From contig MU385724.1 in NCBI GenBank assembly GCA_022497155.1, positions 682,001 to 746,000 on the forward strand: a stretch of DNA of 64,000 nucleotides, given 5' to 3'. This stretch comes from Whalleya microplaca. Lineage: Eukaryota; Ascomycota; Sordariomycetes; Xylariales; Xylariaceae. Under the pieces are notes generated by a model. That model was not told the DNA's origin. It was given only the letters and a program-made list of their open reading frames with translations, and did no database searches. The position numbers and the translations under genes were made by a program. Below are positions 35,359 to 48,170 of the stretch, piece by piece (positions within the stretch are counted from its first letter, which is position 1; each line of letters begins with the position of its first letter).

Positions 35359-36398
35359 CTTATCCTGTGGCTTTCCGAATTCCCAAATGAGACGCAATTC
35401 TAGACTAATGATTAAGATGGTAATGGTATTGATATCACTTCCCGAAAGTGTCTAGACCTATGTTGCTTTAAACGTTTAAGGATCTCAAGTGTCAAGAGAC
35501 TAGACTGCCCTTGACAACATGACTTAGAACATTGGACCGATATTTAAGTTATTCGGTGCTTTTGGCTTTGTGGCATATATCACCGGCGGTTAGTGTTGCA
35601 TCCGCGAACCTTTCTGATCTTTAGGGAAGGATATGTATAGCTGTAGTAATGTGCATGCTACATACATCATAGTAGCCTTTTATAATTGCAGGTAGTGTAT
35701 GGATTAGTGAGATTCTCAGCAATATAAATAATCTTGAACACGATGTGGCGTAGATGATACAGCAGTTTTTGTTCAAATGCAATTCAAGAGGACTCACGTC
35801 TACAGTCCCTGGTTTAGATTCTAAGGCGCGCTTGTGTTTTAGGACTCGCCAAGGGTGCTTTGCTAAATTTGGTCCACCTTTGAACTCTAATACTTAAACT
35901 ATTATGTTGTTTTCTTTCATTGGTCCGGCTTATTTCAACCCCTGATGGTTGCTCGGAAGGTATGATGAATCCAGTAACCCCACTCTGGTTAATATGACTT
36001 CAACACATTCAGAGTAGACAGATTGAAGAAAGTGACCAATTATGTCAACAGTTTGGCGTGACAATGGGTGAGATTCACTCTACCTACCATCCAATTCCCC
36101 TTGGCAGAGAGGCGACTTACTGCGAAGAACTCATTTTTGCCGGATGAACATAGCAAATAACAAGGTCTGAGCCTCTCGGTTCGCCACGATATTAAGCTGC
36201 AGTATCCCATTCCGGGAGCCTCTCACATTGTCATATCCGGCACTTAGACAAATATCTAGCTCTAAAAATGGATAAAATCGCTAGCCTTACCGCAGCATTT
36301 CTTGAAGCGTATTCTCCTGTGATTCCATCATCGTTATCGTCAATCCCGTAGTTGATATTGCGACAACTAGACAATTGACTTGTAGTCAAGAAGCCAAA
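35359..36398. other. Intergenic region between LTR element 1 and the DUF1996 gene
   Basis: AT-rich with no supportable gene. It contains the promoter of the DUF1996 gene at its right end. Confidence 0.5.
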
Positions 36399-37684
36399 AT
36401 GCACTGGCCCTTAATTGCAGCGCTTACGCTTGTCGTGCCGACGAATGCGCTGATCCGATTCTCGTGCTCACAGCTCGTGGATGACCGTATCGACCCTCTG
36501 GTCAACCCGGGTCTTGCGCCCTCCCCCCATCTCCATCAGCTCATCGGTGGTGTGAGTTTCACTTCGCAAGGGCAAATAATCGAGATTTACGAGGCTAACT
36601 GATGTAGAACTCGCTTAATGTGACAATGGACCCTGCGAAGGACATGGCTGGCGACTCATCATGTACAACTTGCCAGTTCACTGAGGATACTTCAAACTAC
36701 TGGACTGCCGTTCTTTTCTTCCGCGCTCGTAACGGCACTTTCAAGCGTGTTCCTATTCGACCAAACGTAGAATTCGACGGTGCTGAGGGTGGTATGACCG
36801 TTTACTATATGCAAAACGGCTTGGCCGACTATCAGCAGACGTCTAAGGTCACAGCTTTCAAGCCCGTGAGTAAAAGATATATCTCTATACAGAGTTAATG
36901 GAACTAACAGAGCTAGGGGTTCCGTATGATCATTGGTGACCCTATGGCCAACAGCCCCGAGGAGGCCACCAAATTCAAACAGGTTACCTATACTTGTCTC
37001 CAGGACATGAACACTCGTTTCCCTGAGACGAAGAACCTTCCAAACAAGCCATGCCCAGCAGGTATAATGGCAAATGTTCGATTCCCAACGTAAGTAGACG
37101 CTGCATAAGTTGGTAAGTAGCCACCTAATACAGAATAGATGTTGGGATGGTAAGAATCTCGATACTGTAGACCACATGAGCCATATGTCGTATCCAGCAA
37201 GTGGTACCTTTGACTCCAAAGGTCCTTGCCCCGAGTCCCATCCCGTCCCCGTGCCTCAGCTAATGTACGAGACTATCTGGGATACTCGTGAGTTCAACGA
37301 CCCGAATGAATGGCCTGAGGATGGATCCCAGCCTTTCGTATGGAGTTTTGGCGATACGTAAGTACCAACTGTTTCAAATAATAAGGGCCAGGGCATATTC
37401 TGACACAAGGTCTGAAGGACTGGCTATGGTAGCCACGGTGACTACCTCTTTGGCTGGAAGGGTGACGCTCTCCAAAGAACTATGGATACGCCCTGCTACG
37501 TCACCTGCCCAACGCTCACAACGCAATCCATTGCCAACCAGAATCAGTGCAAAATTGACAAGACTGTGGATGAAGACGTTGATTCTTGTGAGTTTGGACC
37601 ATTTTCTTAATGAGTAATATCTTGGTGCTGACTAGCCCAGGGCTACCTGCCATCCCCGGCAACCCGCCGATGAAGAAGCACTAG
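36399..37684 (+). CDS. Secreted DUF1996 domain protein
   Basis: Six exons (36399-36551, 36608-36865, 36917-37089, 37139-37357, 37418-37587, 37641-37684) in consistent phase give 338 aa. The signal peptide MHWPLIAALTLVVPTNA is followed by FSCSQLVDDRIDPLVNPG and SPHLHQLIGGNSLN. The DUF1996 hallmarks continue: CTTCQFTEDTSNYWTAVLFF, GFRMIIGDP, TCWDGKNLDTVDHMSHMSYP, CPESHPVPVPQLMYETIWDT, then TGYGSHGDYLFGWKGDAL. Conserved His, Asp and Cys residues are present. The family is extracellular and common in ascomycetes and its biochemical role is not established. Unlike many relatives, this one lacks a WSC or Ser/Thr-rich tail and ends shortly after the domain (LPAIPGNPPMKKH). Confidence 0.92.
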
Positions 37685-38435
37685 GCAACCAGGGGCACGA
37701 TGTGATAGGTTATATGCAAGGGACTTTACACACTAATTATTTGATGTGAAAGGCGTTCCTAGAATAGGCAATTAATGGGTCTAGGAGCATTGCGATTTCT
37801 GATACCACGATATTTCAAGCGAGCAAATCATGATTCCCCTAAAACGTAATGTGACCGACAGCTTTATTTTGTATGCTGCTTGATTGGACACTAATTGAGA
37901 TTCAGATCAAGTTAGTTCTACATCTCTAGGTCGTACCGCGGGGCGAGTCCGAAGGCACTGGCTCTGGCTACATAGTATGTATGTTGTTTAATTTCGCGCT
38001 TAAGAATTGAGGTGCTCTATCCACAAAGAACGTTACAAGCGACGGACAGTGTTCTCTCAGCTTGCTACATTCTAGGAAACCTGTCTCACCGTATATATTT
38101 TCTAGTGCAGCCAGCACATATATTCGTCTCACGTTAAGCACCAAGTAACACTAGTAAACGACGTAGAACTCTCCAGGATGACGTTACTTGCACGCAAGAT
38201 GAGGCTGGCAATAAGTGAAATATGAACCAACTCAATTCCGAACAGTCGAAAGCCTAAGTTCTTTATTATCTCCCTTACTCCAATTTACCTCCTTATCTGC
38301 TCATATTTATATGAGCAGACCGCCATGAAATTCAAGACAAATAGTCCTATTATTCCTGATAAAAGCATCACTGAAAAAACCGTGCCTTATTAAGGCCCAG
38401 CAAATCATTTGGAGCCCAGTACGCCTGCATCTATT
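37685..38435. other. Intergenic region, DUF1996 gene to P450
   Basis: AT-rich with no gene seen. It should hold the DUF1996 3' UTR and the P450 promoter. Confidence 0.5.
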
Positions 38436-40499
38436 ATGGAGATTCACGGGGTGAAACCGCTTTTACTGCAGGGTGTTGGTGCTATCATCGCAGTCTTTGT
38501 GATGCGATTTTTGTATAGTGGCTATCAAAGTCGAATGAGAGTGAGGTCCTTGAAAGCGCAAGATATAGTGAGTATAATTCTCATGAAATATGGTCGTATT
38601 TGAGGGAGCTAACCAATCGAAGCCAATCTTGCCACATTCGCTACTTTTTGGACATCTTCCCATATTCGCCGACTTTCGCGCGGCTCATCCTCCAGACGTT
38701 AACATTTACGTGTTTCACACTTGGCTTTCGAAGAATTACAAGAAATATTTTCCACATTTAGGAAGACTGCCGCCGGTTATCTATGTTGACCTCTGGCCTG
38801 TTATGGATGGACTAGCACTTGTATATGATGCCGTAGCTGCGTCTCAATTCACGCAGGTCACAAGCCTTCCGAAATTCAACGCGGCCCGGTATGCATCCCC
38901 TCTCCCCCTTTTCCCGCCTGTTTTAGTCGGCAATAGAAACGATGTCTGCATATATGTGAAATGTTTCAGAATTGAAACCTCGAGAAATGACTTGGGGCTC
39001 CTTAGATTGTGAAAAGGGCGTTTGCTAAATATCAATTGCGTATAGTGAATTTATGGCACCGTTGACGGCAAACTTAGATCTTGTTTCTACGGAAGGGGAT
39101 ATATGGAAAAAGTGGCGATCGAGATTTAGCCCCGGTTTCAGCCCCCGAAATATGTTGGCTATGCTTCCAGAGCTCCTTGAAGAGGCTCTAGTCTTTGTTG
39201 ACTGTCTAAAGGATTTAGCAGGTAAGGACGGGAAATGGGGGCCGGTCTTCAAGCTCGAGGAGAAAACGACGAATTTGACCTTTGACATAATTGCACGAGC
39301 AGCACTGTAAGTTACCTATCTAGACATTGTGCTTCTTCTTAACATGCTGATATATCATATCTGTATAGAGACGTGCGTTTCCACGAACAGACAAGCAAAA
39401 CTGGAGGCCCACTCAAAGTGGCCATGATGAAGCAAATCCGCCTGATGAGTACGATGGCCAATGCTGCACGATTATCCCCTATTGGTAAGATGCCATGGCA
39501 CCATGTAGCCATCATACGAAATAACCGCACGATGCGCGGCGTCCTTGTCCCGCAGATAGAAAACAGACTTCGCTTGGGTTCAAATAATATTCAGAGGAAG
39601 ACCATAGTTGATCTGGCTATTAAATATGTCGACAATGACGACCCTCACGCGTATCGAGAGAAGCCTGATTCTGAGTTCATCAATATGCTTATAGCCAATT
39701 TGAAAGCTTTCATGCTTGCTGGCCACGATACAACTGCTTCGACAATATGTTTCATGACAAAGCTATTATATGACAACCCAGAGTGTCTAGCTAAACTTCG
39801 AGCTGAACATGACATGGTGTTAGGACCCGAACCAGACAAGGCAATCGATATCTTAACAAGATCTCCCCACATACTCTACTCTTTGCCATATACCTTAGGC
39901 GTCATCAAAGAGACGTTACGATTATATCCCCTCGCAGCGAGCATGCGCGTAGCTCCCGCAGGCTTTTGTCTAATGGCCCGAGGCTCGTCCACTCGATATC
40001 CTATGGACGGATTTGCGCTCTGGGTCTCTGCCCCCGGAATACAGCGTAACCCTGACTATTGGCCAAGACCGGACGACTTCCTACCACAGCGTTGGGTGGT
40101 GGCTGAAAGCGACCCTCTGTACGCTTCTAAAGAGGCGTGGGCACCATTCTCTCTCGGACCGAGAAACTGCATTGGAATGGAACTAGCGATGGTGGAGCTA
40201 CGCCTGGTTTCCGTGTTAATAACTCGCACTTTTGACATAGAAGAAGCATGGGAGGACTGGGACAAGAGACAGTGAGAACGCTACCTAAATTGCCCTTGAT
40301 ACCCCACAGTGTAATCTTAAGCTTTATTTGGGGAAACAGCTGCTAATTCGTTTTTAACTCTTCTAGAGGCCTTAAGGCCACCACTTCACATATCGTAGAC
40401 GGTGAAAGGCTTTACTGTGTCGGGGACGGCACTGTGCATCCCAAAGATGGTATGCCAGTTCATGTCAGGCTTCGGCCTTGCCAGCCAGTGGCTCAATAG
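38436..40499 (+). CDS. Cytochrome P450 monooxygenase
   Basis: Five exons (38436-38567, 38623-38888, 39046-39306, 39369-40271, 40367-40499) join in consistent phase to 564 aa. The start ATG at 38436 is followed by a hydrophobic membrane anchor (LLLQGVGAIIAVFVMRFLY) and PILPHSLLFGHLP, the Pro-rich hinge. The I-helix is AGHDTTAST, the K-helix is KETLRLYP (ExxR), the PERF-like region is PDDFLPQRW, and the heme loop is FSLGPRNCIG with the axial Cys at about residue 487. It is an ER-bound oxygenase. The overall pattern resembles secondary-metabolism P450s of the CYP59/StcS type, but I cannot assign a clan firmly. No polyketide, peptide or terpene synthase lies within the window, so the substrate is unknown. 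Confidence 0.92.
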
Positions 40500-43400
40500 T
40501 AAAATGGGACGATTAGCTCAGTCATGTCTACAAATTAGACGTAGAAGTTATTATAAGACTTATATATGCTGCAATAATTCAACCGTGGTCCTGTCGTTGA
40601 CAAGTGAAATATATTAGGTATAGTTGACTCTACCTAACAATGCCAATATCGAATATCACTATAATGACTTACAAAAGTTGGATAATGATGACGAGATTCA
40701 TGATGAAATACTCCAATTGTTTTAAAATAGGAACTCTTGCCACCGGCGAATAGGTAATCAGATCTACGGAGATTAACTCTGATCCAGATGTTAAAGCATA
40801 TCAATTATGGACTGGTATACTAATAATAAGTTAAGCTTATTGCTTCCGTTAAGTATTAATCTCATGGTGGAAGAGATTCCGGTCTGCACTCTGCAATAAG
40901 AGTCTAAGTTGCCGCATCGAGTCAAACCCATCGGAGATTCTCAGCGGTGGTGCATCCAGTGCGCATGATGTCAGAATATGAATCAGTAACTTTTACAGAC
41001 CGAGCGTTCCTATACTTCCTATAAGCCAAAATGTGGAACTAGTCCTATCTAGTGAAGTAGGCAATATCCACCGTACCAGCCTGCTGGCAACTGATCACCG
41101 CTTACTTGATCATCACCCTTGCCAATGGTTTGCCATACATCATGCTATTGTGATAGTACATCCAAAGTCGGAGTTTCTGTTTCATGTTGATGGGGTAGAA
41201 TTGCATAGGTACTGGGGTGGTAAGGTTGTAGTAGGTTGTGAGGATTCCACTAGAGGAATCCTTTCCCTCGAGCTGAAGGTTCAACAACAAGAAAACGCTC
41301 TACTAAAAACAGTATAGCACTAATGTTTCTTAGCCAATAGTAGTCCCCATTTCAACAACCAGAGCGTATATCAGTGTGATAATATCGCTGGCATATTTCG
41401 TGATGTATGAACCTGAAAGGCATATTTGATGACTAGGACATCTTGGCCAACCTGGCTCTACACTTCCGGGATATGCAGTTTTAATTTCGTAAACAAATAA
41501 ATTGCGTATAAATTTATCATCAATTGTGAAACAAGGAGAAGAGTCGACAAAGATATCATTTCGATACCCTACCAACGGCGCATTATTTGATTTTGTCTGA
41601 GAATATATCGTGTTTAGTAGCCATCAGTGCTCTGGGTATAAGAAAGTCTTAAGTTTAGCCCCAAAAACACATATACAGCTGGCTTGATGATGATGAGGGT
41701 AGGCTTGAAAGTCTCGATATCTGATTCTTCCCTTTCATATTAAACACTCACAAACGGAAGTGATCAAATTATTATCGAATTCCTTAGAATAATACACGTT
41801 GACGACGGATTAATTGTAAGCTATGCGCATCTAAAGTGGTAGTCGCTGCACTATAGATGTGGCCAGTGGATACTTCTTAAACATCCCTTAAATCGTGCTT
41901 AGCTGGTAATAGGTCTTATCTAGGTTTAACTTCATGAAGACTGACGTGATTCCATTCCATGGTTATTCCTGCATTAGTATAGATTTCTTTACCAACAATT
42001 ATTGACAATAGGCCTCCGGTTTACAAAGCTTGAATCCTTTAACCATTGCACAGCTGTAGCCTTCTACATTATGCCCTTCCTCATGACATATATTCTATCT
42101 TATAAATACCAACAGTTTTTTGCTGTCTTTATTATTTAGTAATTCGATAAGCCTTCCCAATGGATCGTTTGCCGAGCAAATGGTTGCTCGCTATTATAGA
42201 CATTGAACAATTTCAAAATGGCGAACGAAGTTCTATAATTTAACGTGGCCAATTAAATAACATGTTAGACTCCGATAATTTAATTACTTTATATAATTAG
42301 AATAGCTTTATATGTGTTTAAAATCGTTTGTCTTCAAAAATGAGCCATGTTAGTGATCAGGAGTCAGAAGATCGGCGTGTCGGCACCGAGATGCAAGGTG
42401 ATCGTGATCCACATACATAGTCGACTGGATCTACCATAAAGAACCCACGAAGTTACATAGTAGGCAAATTCTTAAAATAGCATCAGCACTGTGCCTACTT
42501 ACATATGATCTACAGTTCGTGGGTGATTCTATGCATGGTAGTTAGCACGTGGTCATTATCCAAGATGCGATCTATCCTGATATCCTGCCTGTTATTAACT
42601 ATCCCTAAGATAGTCTTGTGATTCCAATTACATCAGTAAATTGATTACCTCAGAAAACTTATCGATAACATAGCTTAAAGAAATTTCAAGGAGTTAAGCT
42701 TGTTTAATAGCATGCGGCTCCTTCAGAGTACTGCTGATCAGGGCTGTTTACTGAGCCAGGACTCCAAGGATGGTGTTCCCGTCATACGTCTAATGTCAGC
42801 ATACTGCCCAGTCCTACGTCTTTCTTCTCTATCTAGGCGGAACGAGTAGTCTAGTTAGGGCCTAGATTAATGAGTGTAAATCGATAGTCTGAGTGGGTCA
42901 ATGATCATGCTAAGGAATACATCTAGATCCTTCACACGTATCAAGGATTAATCAGACAAAATGGCAATCTTCAGATGAATAGACAACGCCAAATACCTAT
43001 ACATAATCCTTTCATTCAATCCTTAGGGTAAGTATTACGCGTACTTCAATACTGGCAAGGGAAATTGACAGCAGATCTTTTCGACTAAGGCTAACTAAGG
43101 CAGTCTCCAACTTCCAGTTTCCTTTAGCATCAGCATACATGGGACTTGCAAGCAGGCGGATATGCCATAAGTCTTAACATGCTCCTTGAAAGTGAAAGGA
43201 ATTTATTCATACTAACAGGTACTAATGCAACACTGTACCACGGTAACTCGGTGGCCAGTTCTGTATATAGCGGTCGACAAGGATGTACTTCAAAGCCTTT
43301 CCATATGCCATGTGTACGTTTGTACTTCTCTTAATGGTTTGAGTCGATCTACGAACTATGAAGTCAACGTGGATACTGGAAGATGATCACTTTGGAATTG

Positions 43401-43623
43401 CTAGAGGACTAGATCTATGGTGTGATGAACTAGTAGATATACTATACGCAAGTGAAGACTCGAAGATTATAAAAGGGGATCAAGTTCTCCCCCATTCGAC
43501 TCAAAATTCTAAAGCATTAGCATCCAACAATACAACAACAACACCAAGCCTAGGCAGCCCGTCGACAAACCTTTATACAGAATCCTGTATCCGCCAGACT
43601 ACCATCTACCAAAACCATCAACC
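40500..43623. other. AT-rich gene desert, about 3.1 kb
   Basis: No gene is supported. Frames are closed by frequent TAA/TAG, the longest open stretch is under 100 codons and has no motif, and TA dinucleotides are abundant. It is probably decayed repeat DNA. The right end holds the promoter of the Pro-rich secreted protein gene. Confidence 0.55.
43468..43475 (+). promoter_or_regulatory. Probable TATA box of the Pro-rich secreted protein gene
   Basis: TATAAAAG lies about 155 bp before the ATG at 43624, with a CAA-rich leader in between (AACAACAACACC and AAAACCATCAACCATG). Confidence 0.5.
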
Positions 43624-44430
43624 ATGCGTTCATTCGTCGCCTTGTTGGCAGTGGCTGCCATGTTCCAGGGAGGTTCGACCGCACCCCAACGTCCACGCAA
43701 CGATCAAGCAGCCAGCAACCCAGGCCCACCACAATCTCCTCCGGCGGCTTTCACCCAGCCTTTCCGTTCGCCGAGCCACATCCCCAAGTCCTGGCCCGCG
43801 GGAATCCCTAAGCCTTCTTTTACCCCACACCCTAAGCCTCCCCAGGCCAGGGGTGGACCTCATCCCGGTCCCGGTGGCCCCCCCGGTGGTCACCCTGGTG
43901 GTCCTCCCGGTGGCCACCCGAGCGCTCACCCCAGCGGCCCCCCCGGTGGTCGCCCCAGCGGTCACCCCGGCGGTTTCCCGGGCGGTCCCCACAAAGGCGG
44001 CCCGAAGGGTGGCAAGCATCCTCCAGGCTCGCAGGCTCCCCAGCCCACGAACCCTAGCGCGCCCGCCGCCACTGCTCCCGCCGAGACCGAAGCTGCCGCT
44101 AGCAGCCCTGTCGGGCCAACCGCCGCTGCATCTAGCGGCGCAGCCGAGGCGGCCCCGAGTGGCTCTGCGGAGTCCGCCGAGTCCGGTGCAGCGACAAATG
44201 CGAAGCGAGTCCCGCCTCCACCGCCCTCGGGAACCCCGAGACCTCACAAGTCGGGCGGCCCGTCACCGTCGCCCAGGAAGCCGACGCGCACCCACCGGTC
44301 CGGCGTTGCGCAGCCCACCGGCAAGCACCACCACCACACCCACACGCCTACCCCGCCCCCGCACCGTCCCAATAAGCCCACCGGCCCCAGTGGAAAGCCG
44401 TCCAGCGCCCCCAAGACTCACACGGCCTAA
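43624..44430 (+). CDS. Secreted Pro/Gly/His-rich low-complexity protein
   Basis: An intronless 268-aa frame starts ATGCGTTCATTC after the context AACC. The signal peptide MRSFVALLAVAAMFQGGSTA is followed by low-complexity sequence: Gly-Pro-His runs (GGPPGGHPGGPPGGHPSAHP), an Ala/Ser/Glu segment, Pro runs, then a basic His/Thr/Pro tail with HHHHTHTPTPPP. There is no cysteine in the mature part and no GPI-like hydrophobic tail. Such proteins are usually wall-associated or hydroxyproline-rich-like; the role is unknown. The gene is a sharp GC-rich island between AT-rich flanks. The opposite strand and another frame are also open across it, but only this frame has a signal peptide and a suitable ATG. 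Confidence 0.8.
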   Translation: MRSFVALLAVAAMFQGGSTAPQRPRNDQAASNPGPPQSPPAAFTQPFRSPSHIPKSWPAGIPKPSFTPHPKPPQARGGPHPGPGGPPGGHPGGPPGGHPSAHPSGPPGGRPSGHPGGFPGGPHKGGPKGGKHPPGSQAPQPTNPSAPAATAPAETEAAASSPVGPTAAASSGAAEAAPSGSAESAESGAATNAKRVPPPPPSGTPRPHKSGGPSPSPRKPTRTHRSGVAQPTGKHHHHTHTPTPPPHRPNKPTGPSGKPSSAPKTHTA

Positions 44431-46205
44431 GGGTCCTCAGTCTGCAATCTCATTGTGATTAATAGTAGTGCTGTCCTGCGACATGTCCCAATGAGTGTCG
44501 CTACCCCTTGTGGCATGTACTGACACGACTTGATGATGATGACGATCGTCGGAGGGACGCGGCTTGTAAGATGACTAACGTGTACAATATATATGTATAT
44601 GCATGTATAGATGGAGGGATGGATGTTTGGATAGATAGGTAGTTAGATGACTCTCTTTTTTTGTCTTTGTTTCTTTTCATCTCCGGGGACGAAGGCTTGG
44701 TGTCGCGTTGGCCTGGAGTGAGTCATGGCTTACATGTGATTGGGTCTGCCGACTCTCCTTTCATGTATACTTACATAGAACGCTCATATGACTTCAATTC
44801 AAACCTTCGTTTCTACTGATGTGGATCTCAAATTCAGTTAGTGCAAGCTGGCTAAATCATATGACAACTTTTGTGCTACATTAGTGAGTAAATTGAGTAA
44901 CTAGGCATGAGTAGAAAACGAAAGCAGTTACCTACACACGGTATGTACAAGTAAACATTGTGAGTCCTTTCAAGTATAATGTATGTATTTCTTTCAATAA
45001 TAATCATTATGACTTTCTCCACATTATCACTCAAAAAGCTTTGGAAATAAAGAAAGGCGGTACTTGAAATCAATTATTCGATATCAGGAGACGTTGAATA
45101 GAACAAAGAACGGCCACCTAAGTCGGGTGTTCATCAGGAGACAGGATACGGAATATAACGTTATGTAGTCGCATACACCAACTAGTCAATATTGTCAATA
45201 TATATGCTAAGGCGCGGCTGCGCTGTCGAAACCCGAGTAGTTGGACGCGACCCGATAATTTACTTGATTGCATTACCGAAGCTAACGTATAGTTGCGTGA
45301 AAGAGATTTCCTAGCGCCCGAAAGAGCCTAACCACCCGTTCCATATTACTGTATCTATTATGGGAAACGCCACCTGCCACCAAAGATCTCTTAGTTTAGG
45401 GCTTAGGCGGTGAGCAGAAAACAATACATGCGAGGCGTACGGAGTATATTACTGTACGAATGCATTCGTACGTGATGAATCCTCAGTTTATGCCTTCAAA
45501 GATCAATAGATAAATATGTAGTGTAGGATGATATTCCGAGGCAATATCAATAAATAATTCAATATCCCGACAAGTCACAGGATGAATGTTCAGATAATCT
45601 TGAGGCTCTTCCATTGAAAGCTGATACTACCTTGGGTTGTATTCTGGACGAAGTACCTTTTTAGGGGTCCTATGCTATGGGACTATGTGCGATTATGCAG
45701 CGTGCACACTGTACATAAGTACGGATCCGTACTGCGTAGACACGGGATGGCCCACACAAAGCTGCCCCTGGTTTGCGCTGGTGTGCCCTCGTTTGCCCTT
45801 GGATTGTTCTGATTGGCCCTGTTTCGCCCACGTTGCCACGCCACATCAGCCACCTGCGTGGGAGTGGATTTGTCAGATTTTCATAGATTCATAATCTTAT
45901 TTTATTACTGCGTAATTTGTTTCAGACCCTGCCACTTGGCTGCTGACCGTCATTGTGCAGTGCAGCAACAGCAGCAGCAACAGCGCGACATTTCTCATCT
46001 TTCTGGAATGCAGCTCTAACTTTATCGGCACTCGGTCGCGGTCATCATATGCGAAAGTCACTCATTCGCTCATTCTTTCATCTATCTCTCTGTATCTCTC
46101 TGTTTACTATCTCATCGATTTCATCTATCAATATCAAACGAGGCGACAAGCACATAGTTGCGCATCACACCTCGTCCATCTCACTATTTCTGTTGAATAC
46201 CTACA
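44431..46205. other. Intergenic region upstream of kinase C
   Basis: No gene is supported. The part just before 46206 is C/T-rich with CAACAGCAGCAGCAACAGC repeats at about 45964 and TCTCT runs, typical of a fungal promoter or 5' UTR. Confidence 0.5.
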
Positions 46206-47482
46206 ATGCGTAGCGCGGTCTCTGCGTCCCCATTGACCGCGATTCGTCCTCTATCAAAATTCGCCCGTGCGCCTTTGTCGACATCGTGTCGGAGCTCTGG
46301 AGCTCTTCGCGGTGGCGCTATTCGCAGCGCGAGCACCGTACCCCATGCCAGCCATTTCGGTGCGCAGTTGATTGAGCCTGGTGTCATTCTGAAGGGTTAT
46401 TCTGGCCGAGAATACACTGTCGAGAATGTTCTGCAGGACAGACAGGACCGCCATGTCTACCTCGCTAGGTAAGCTTACCGGCCGTTTGAAAGGCCACCTA
46501 GATCGCATTTTGACAACAATAAACCAGAGCGAACGAGAAGAGGTTCGTTCTGAAGAGCCTATTCGAGAACGAGTACAATTATGCTCTTCCTTTGCAGTTG
46601 AGGTTTAATGACTCACCCTACTTGAGGGCTCTTCGGGACACCGTTCCCGACCAGAAGATGTTCGTGAATGAATACATGACCGATCATCTGCTCAACTTCG
46701 CCTTCAAAGATCTCACCCTACTAGTGCAAAAACGGGTGCTGCGCGATACCCTCCGCGGACTCGCTACTCTGCACAATCAGAATATTGCTCATCTGGGTGA
46801 GTTTCTCAATCATAATGGTGCTTCAAACTATTTCTAACATAGCCACAGACATCAAGGCCAACAACATCATGATTGACTATCATGATACCTCTAATGGTAT
46901 CGTTGTTGATCGAGTGCAGCTGTCTGATTTAGAAGATTCGACCCACATTCCGCCAGGACAGGCTTTGCGCGGGCTTCAGGTCGGTAATCAGCTGTGGCGG
47001 AGTCCGGAAGCTCATGTCCAAGGCGCAGTTGGCAAGCCTTCGGACGTCTTCTCCTTGGCTGTAGTGGTGAGTTCAATCACTTATGCAATCACTTATGTCA
47101 AGCGTCTTTTCGAGTACTAAACATACAACAGTTCATTTTCCTACGCCTACGAAGTGTCATTTTCTGGGCCGATCATTCTCAAAGCATGGATCCCACGAAG
47201 GACATTCTAGAGCGGCAAATATCATACTTCGCCGAATGGAAAGATTTCAATGGGTTTCTTAATTATCTAGGCCGGAGGCATGCTTGGGCCGGGAGATTGC
47301 GTGAGATGCCCGACTTATTCGACGAAAACAACCCCAGACGGCCATTTTCGCTTTGGAAGAGTGATGCGCTCGACGCAGATTTCAAGGATTTAATTGCGCA
47401 GATGACGAACTTTGATCCCCGCAAGAGGATGACGGCGCAGGAAGCCCTAGATCATGTTTGGTTTCAGGATGTCGAAGAGTGA
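46206..47482 (+). CDS. Kinase C: protein kinase-like protein with DLE in place of DFG
   Basis: Four exons (46206-46468, 46528-46796, 46849-47066, 47132-47482) in consistent phase give 366 aa. The N-terminus, rich in Arg, Ser and Ala and nearly free of acidic residues for about 55 residues, resembles a mitochondrial presequence. The kinase fold follows: GVILKGYSGREYTVENVL, Lys in RFVLKSL (about K97), catalytic loop HLDIKANN (Asp about 178) formed across an intron, and QLSDLEDS at the DFG position (Asp about 204). Then come NQLWRSPEAH in place of APE, KPSDVFSLAVV, and FDPRKRMTAQEALDHVWF. The metal-binding Asp is present although Phe-Gly is replaced by Leu-Glu, a variant I recall from a fungal kinase family. 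It is probably catalytic; its target is unknown. It is not closely related to kinases A and B. Confidence 0.82.
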
Positions 47483-48132
47483 TTGATAGAATTTGGCAGT
47501 TATCAGGCGTTCGGATTCGGGCAATGGAATTGACAGACAAAATGGATATAGACTGGTCAAGGGACACAAATTTATTAGACATTTAGACACATGCAGATAG
47601 ACTTACAGCCACTAATAATGCTACACCTGAGCAACCCTGATCAGCTATGGTCGGTTGTTTGACACAGATGACTCGATTACAGAGGCCAAACATATCGGAT
47701 AGACTTTATAGAGACTACAATACCTTGTCGTGTTATGATATGTATTGGCGACCGTCGTTCAATTCTTTATTGGCATTGGTATGCTCGTTCACTGTCACGG
47801 CCGTAGCCCGCATCGTATCATAAGCCCCGAGTAGGACACCCCTCAAGCGTTACTCTGTAAAATCGCGCAATGAAGGGTTCCTCTTGAGCGCACAAGTTAC
47901 TTCCCATTTGCGCGCATTTTACCCCTCCATATTCTCCCCTTACTCGATTTGATGGCTCACGTGTAGACAGTGACACTATCATTATTATGCCTCGGCAGGG
48001 GGGGGGGGGGGGGGGGGGGGGGGGAAAGAATGAGGGATAAAACAATTAATAAGAAAAGGAACGCTTATAATATGTAAAGAATTTAAAAATAAAAANNNNN
48101 NNNNNCCGCCCCGCCGCCCCCCCCCCGCCCCG

Positions 48133-48170
<38 letters not shown>

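Noticed and set aside
43358..44458. 366-codon frame overlapping the Pro-rich secreted gene, and a 205-codon antisense frame
   Set aside because: Composition-driven; the overlapping frame lacks a signal peptide and its N-terminal part looks non-coding. The frame with ATG 43624 has a signal peptide and TATA box.
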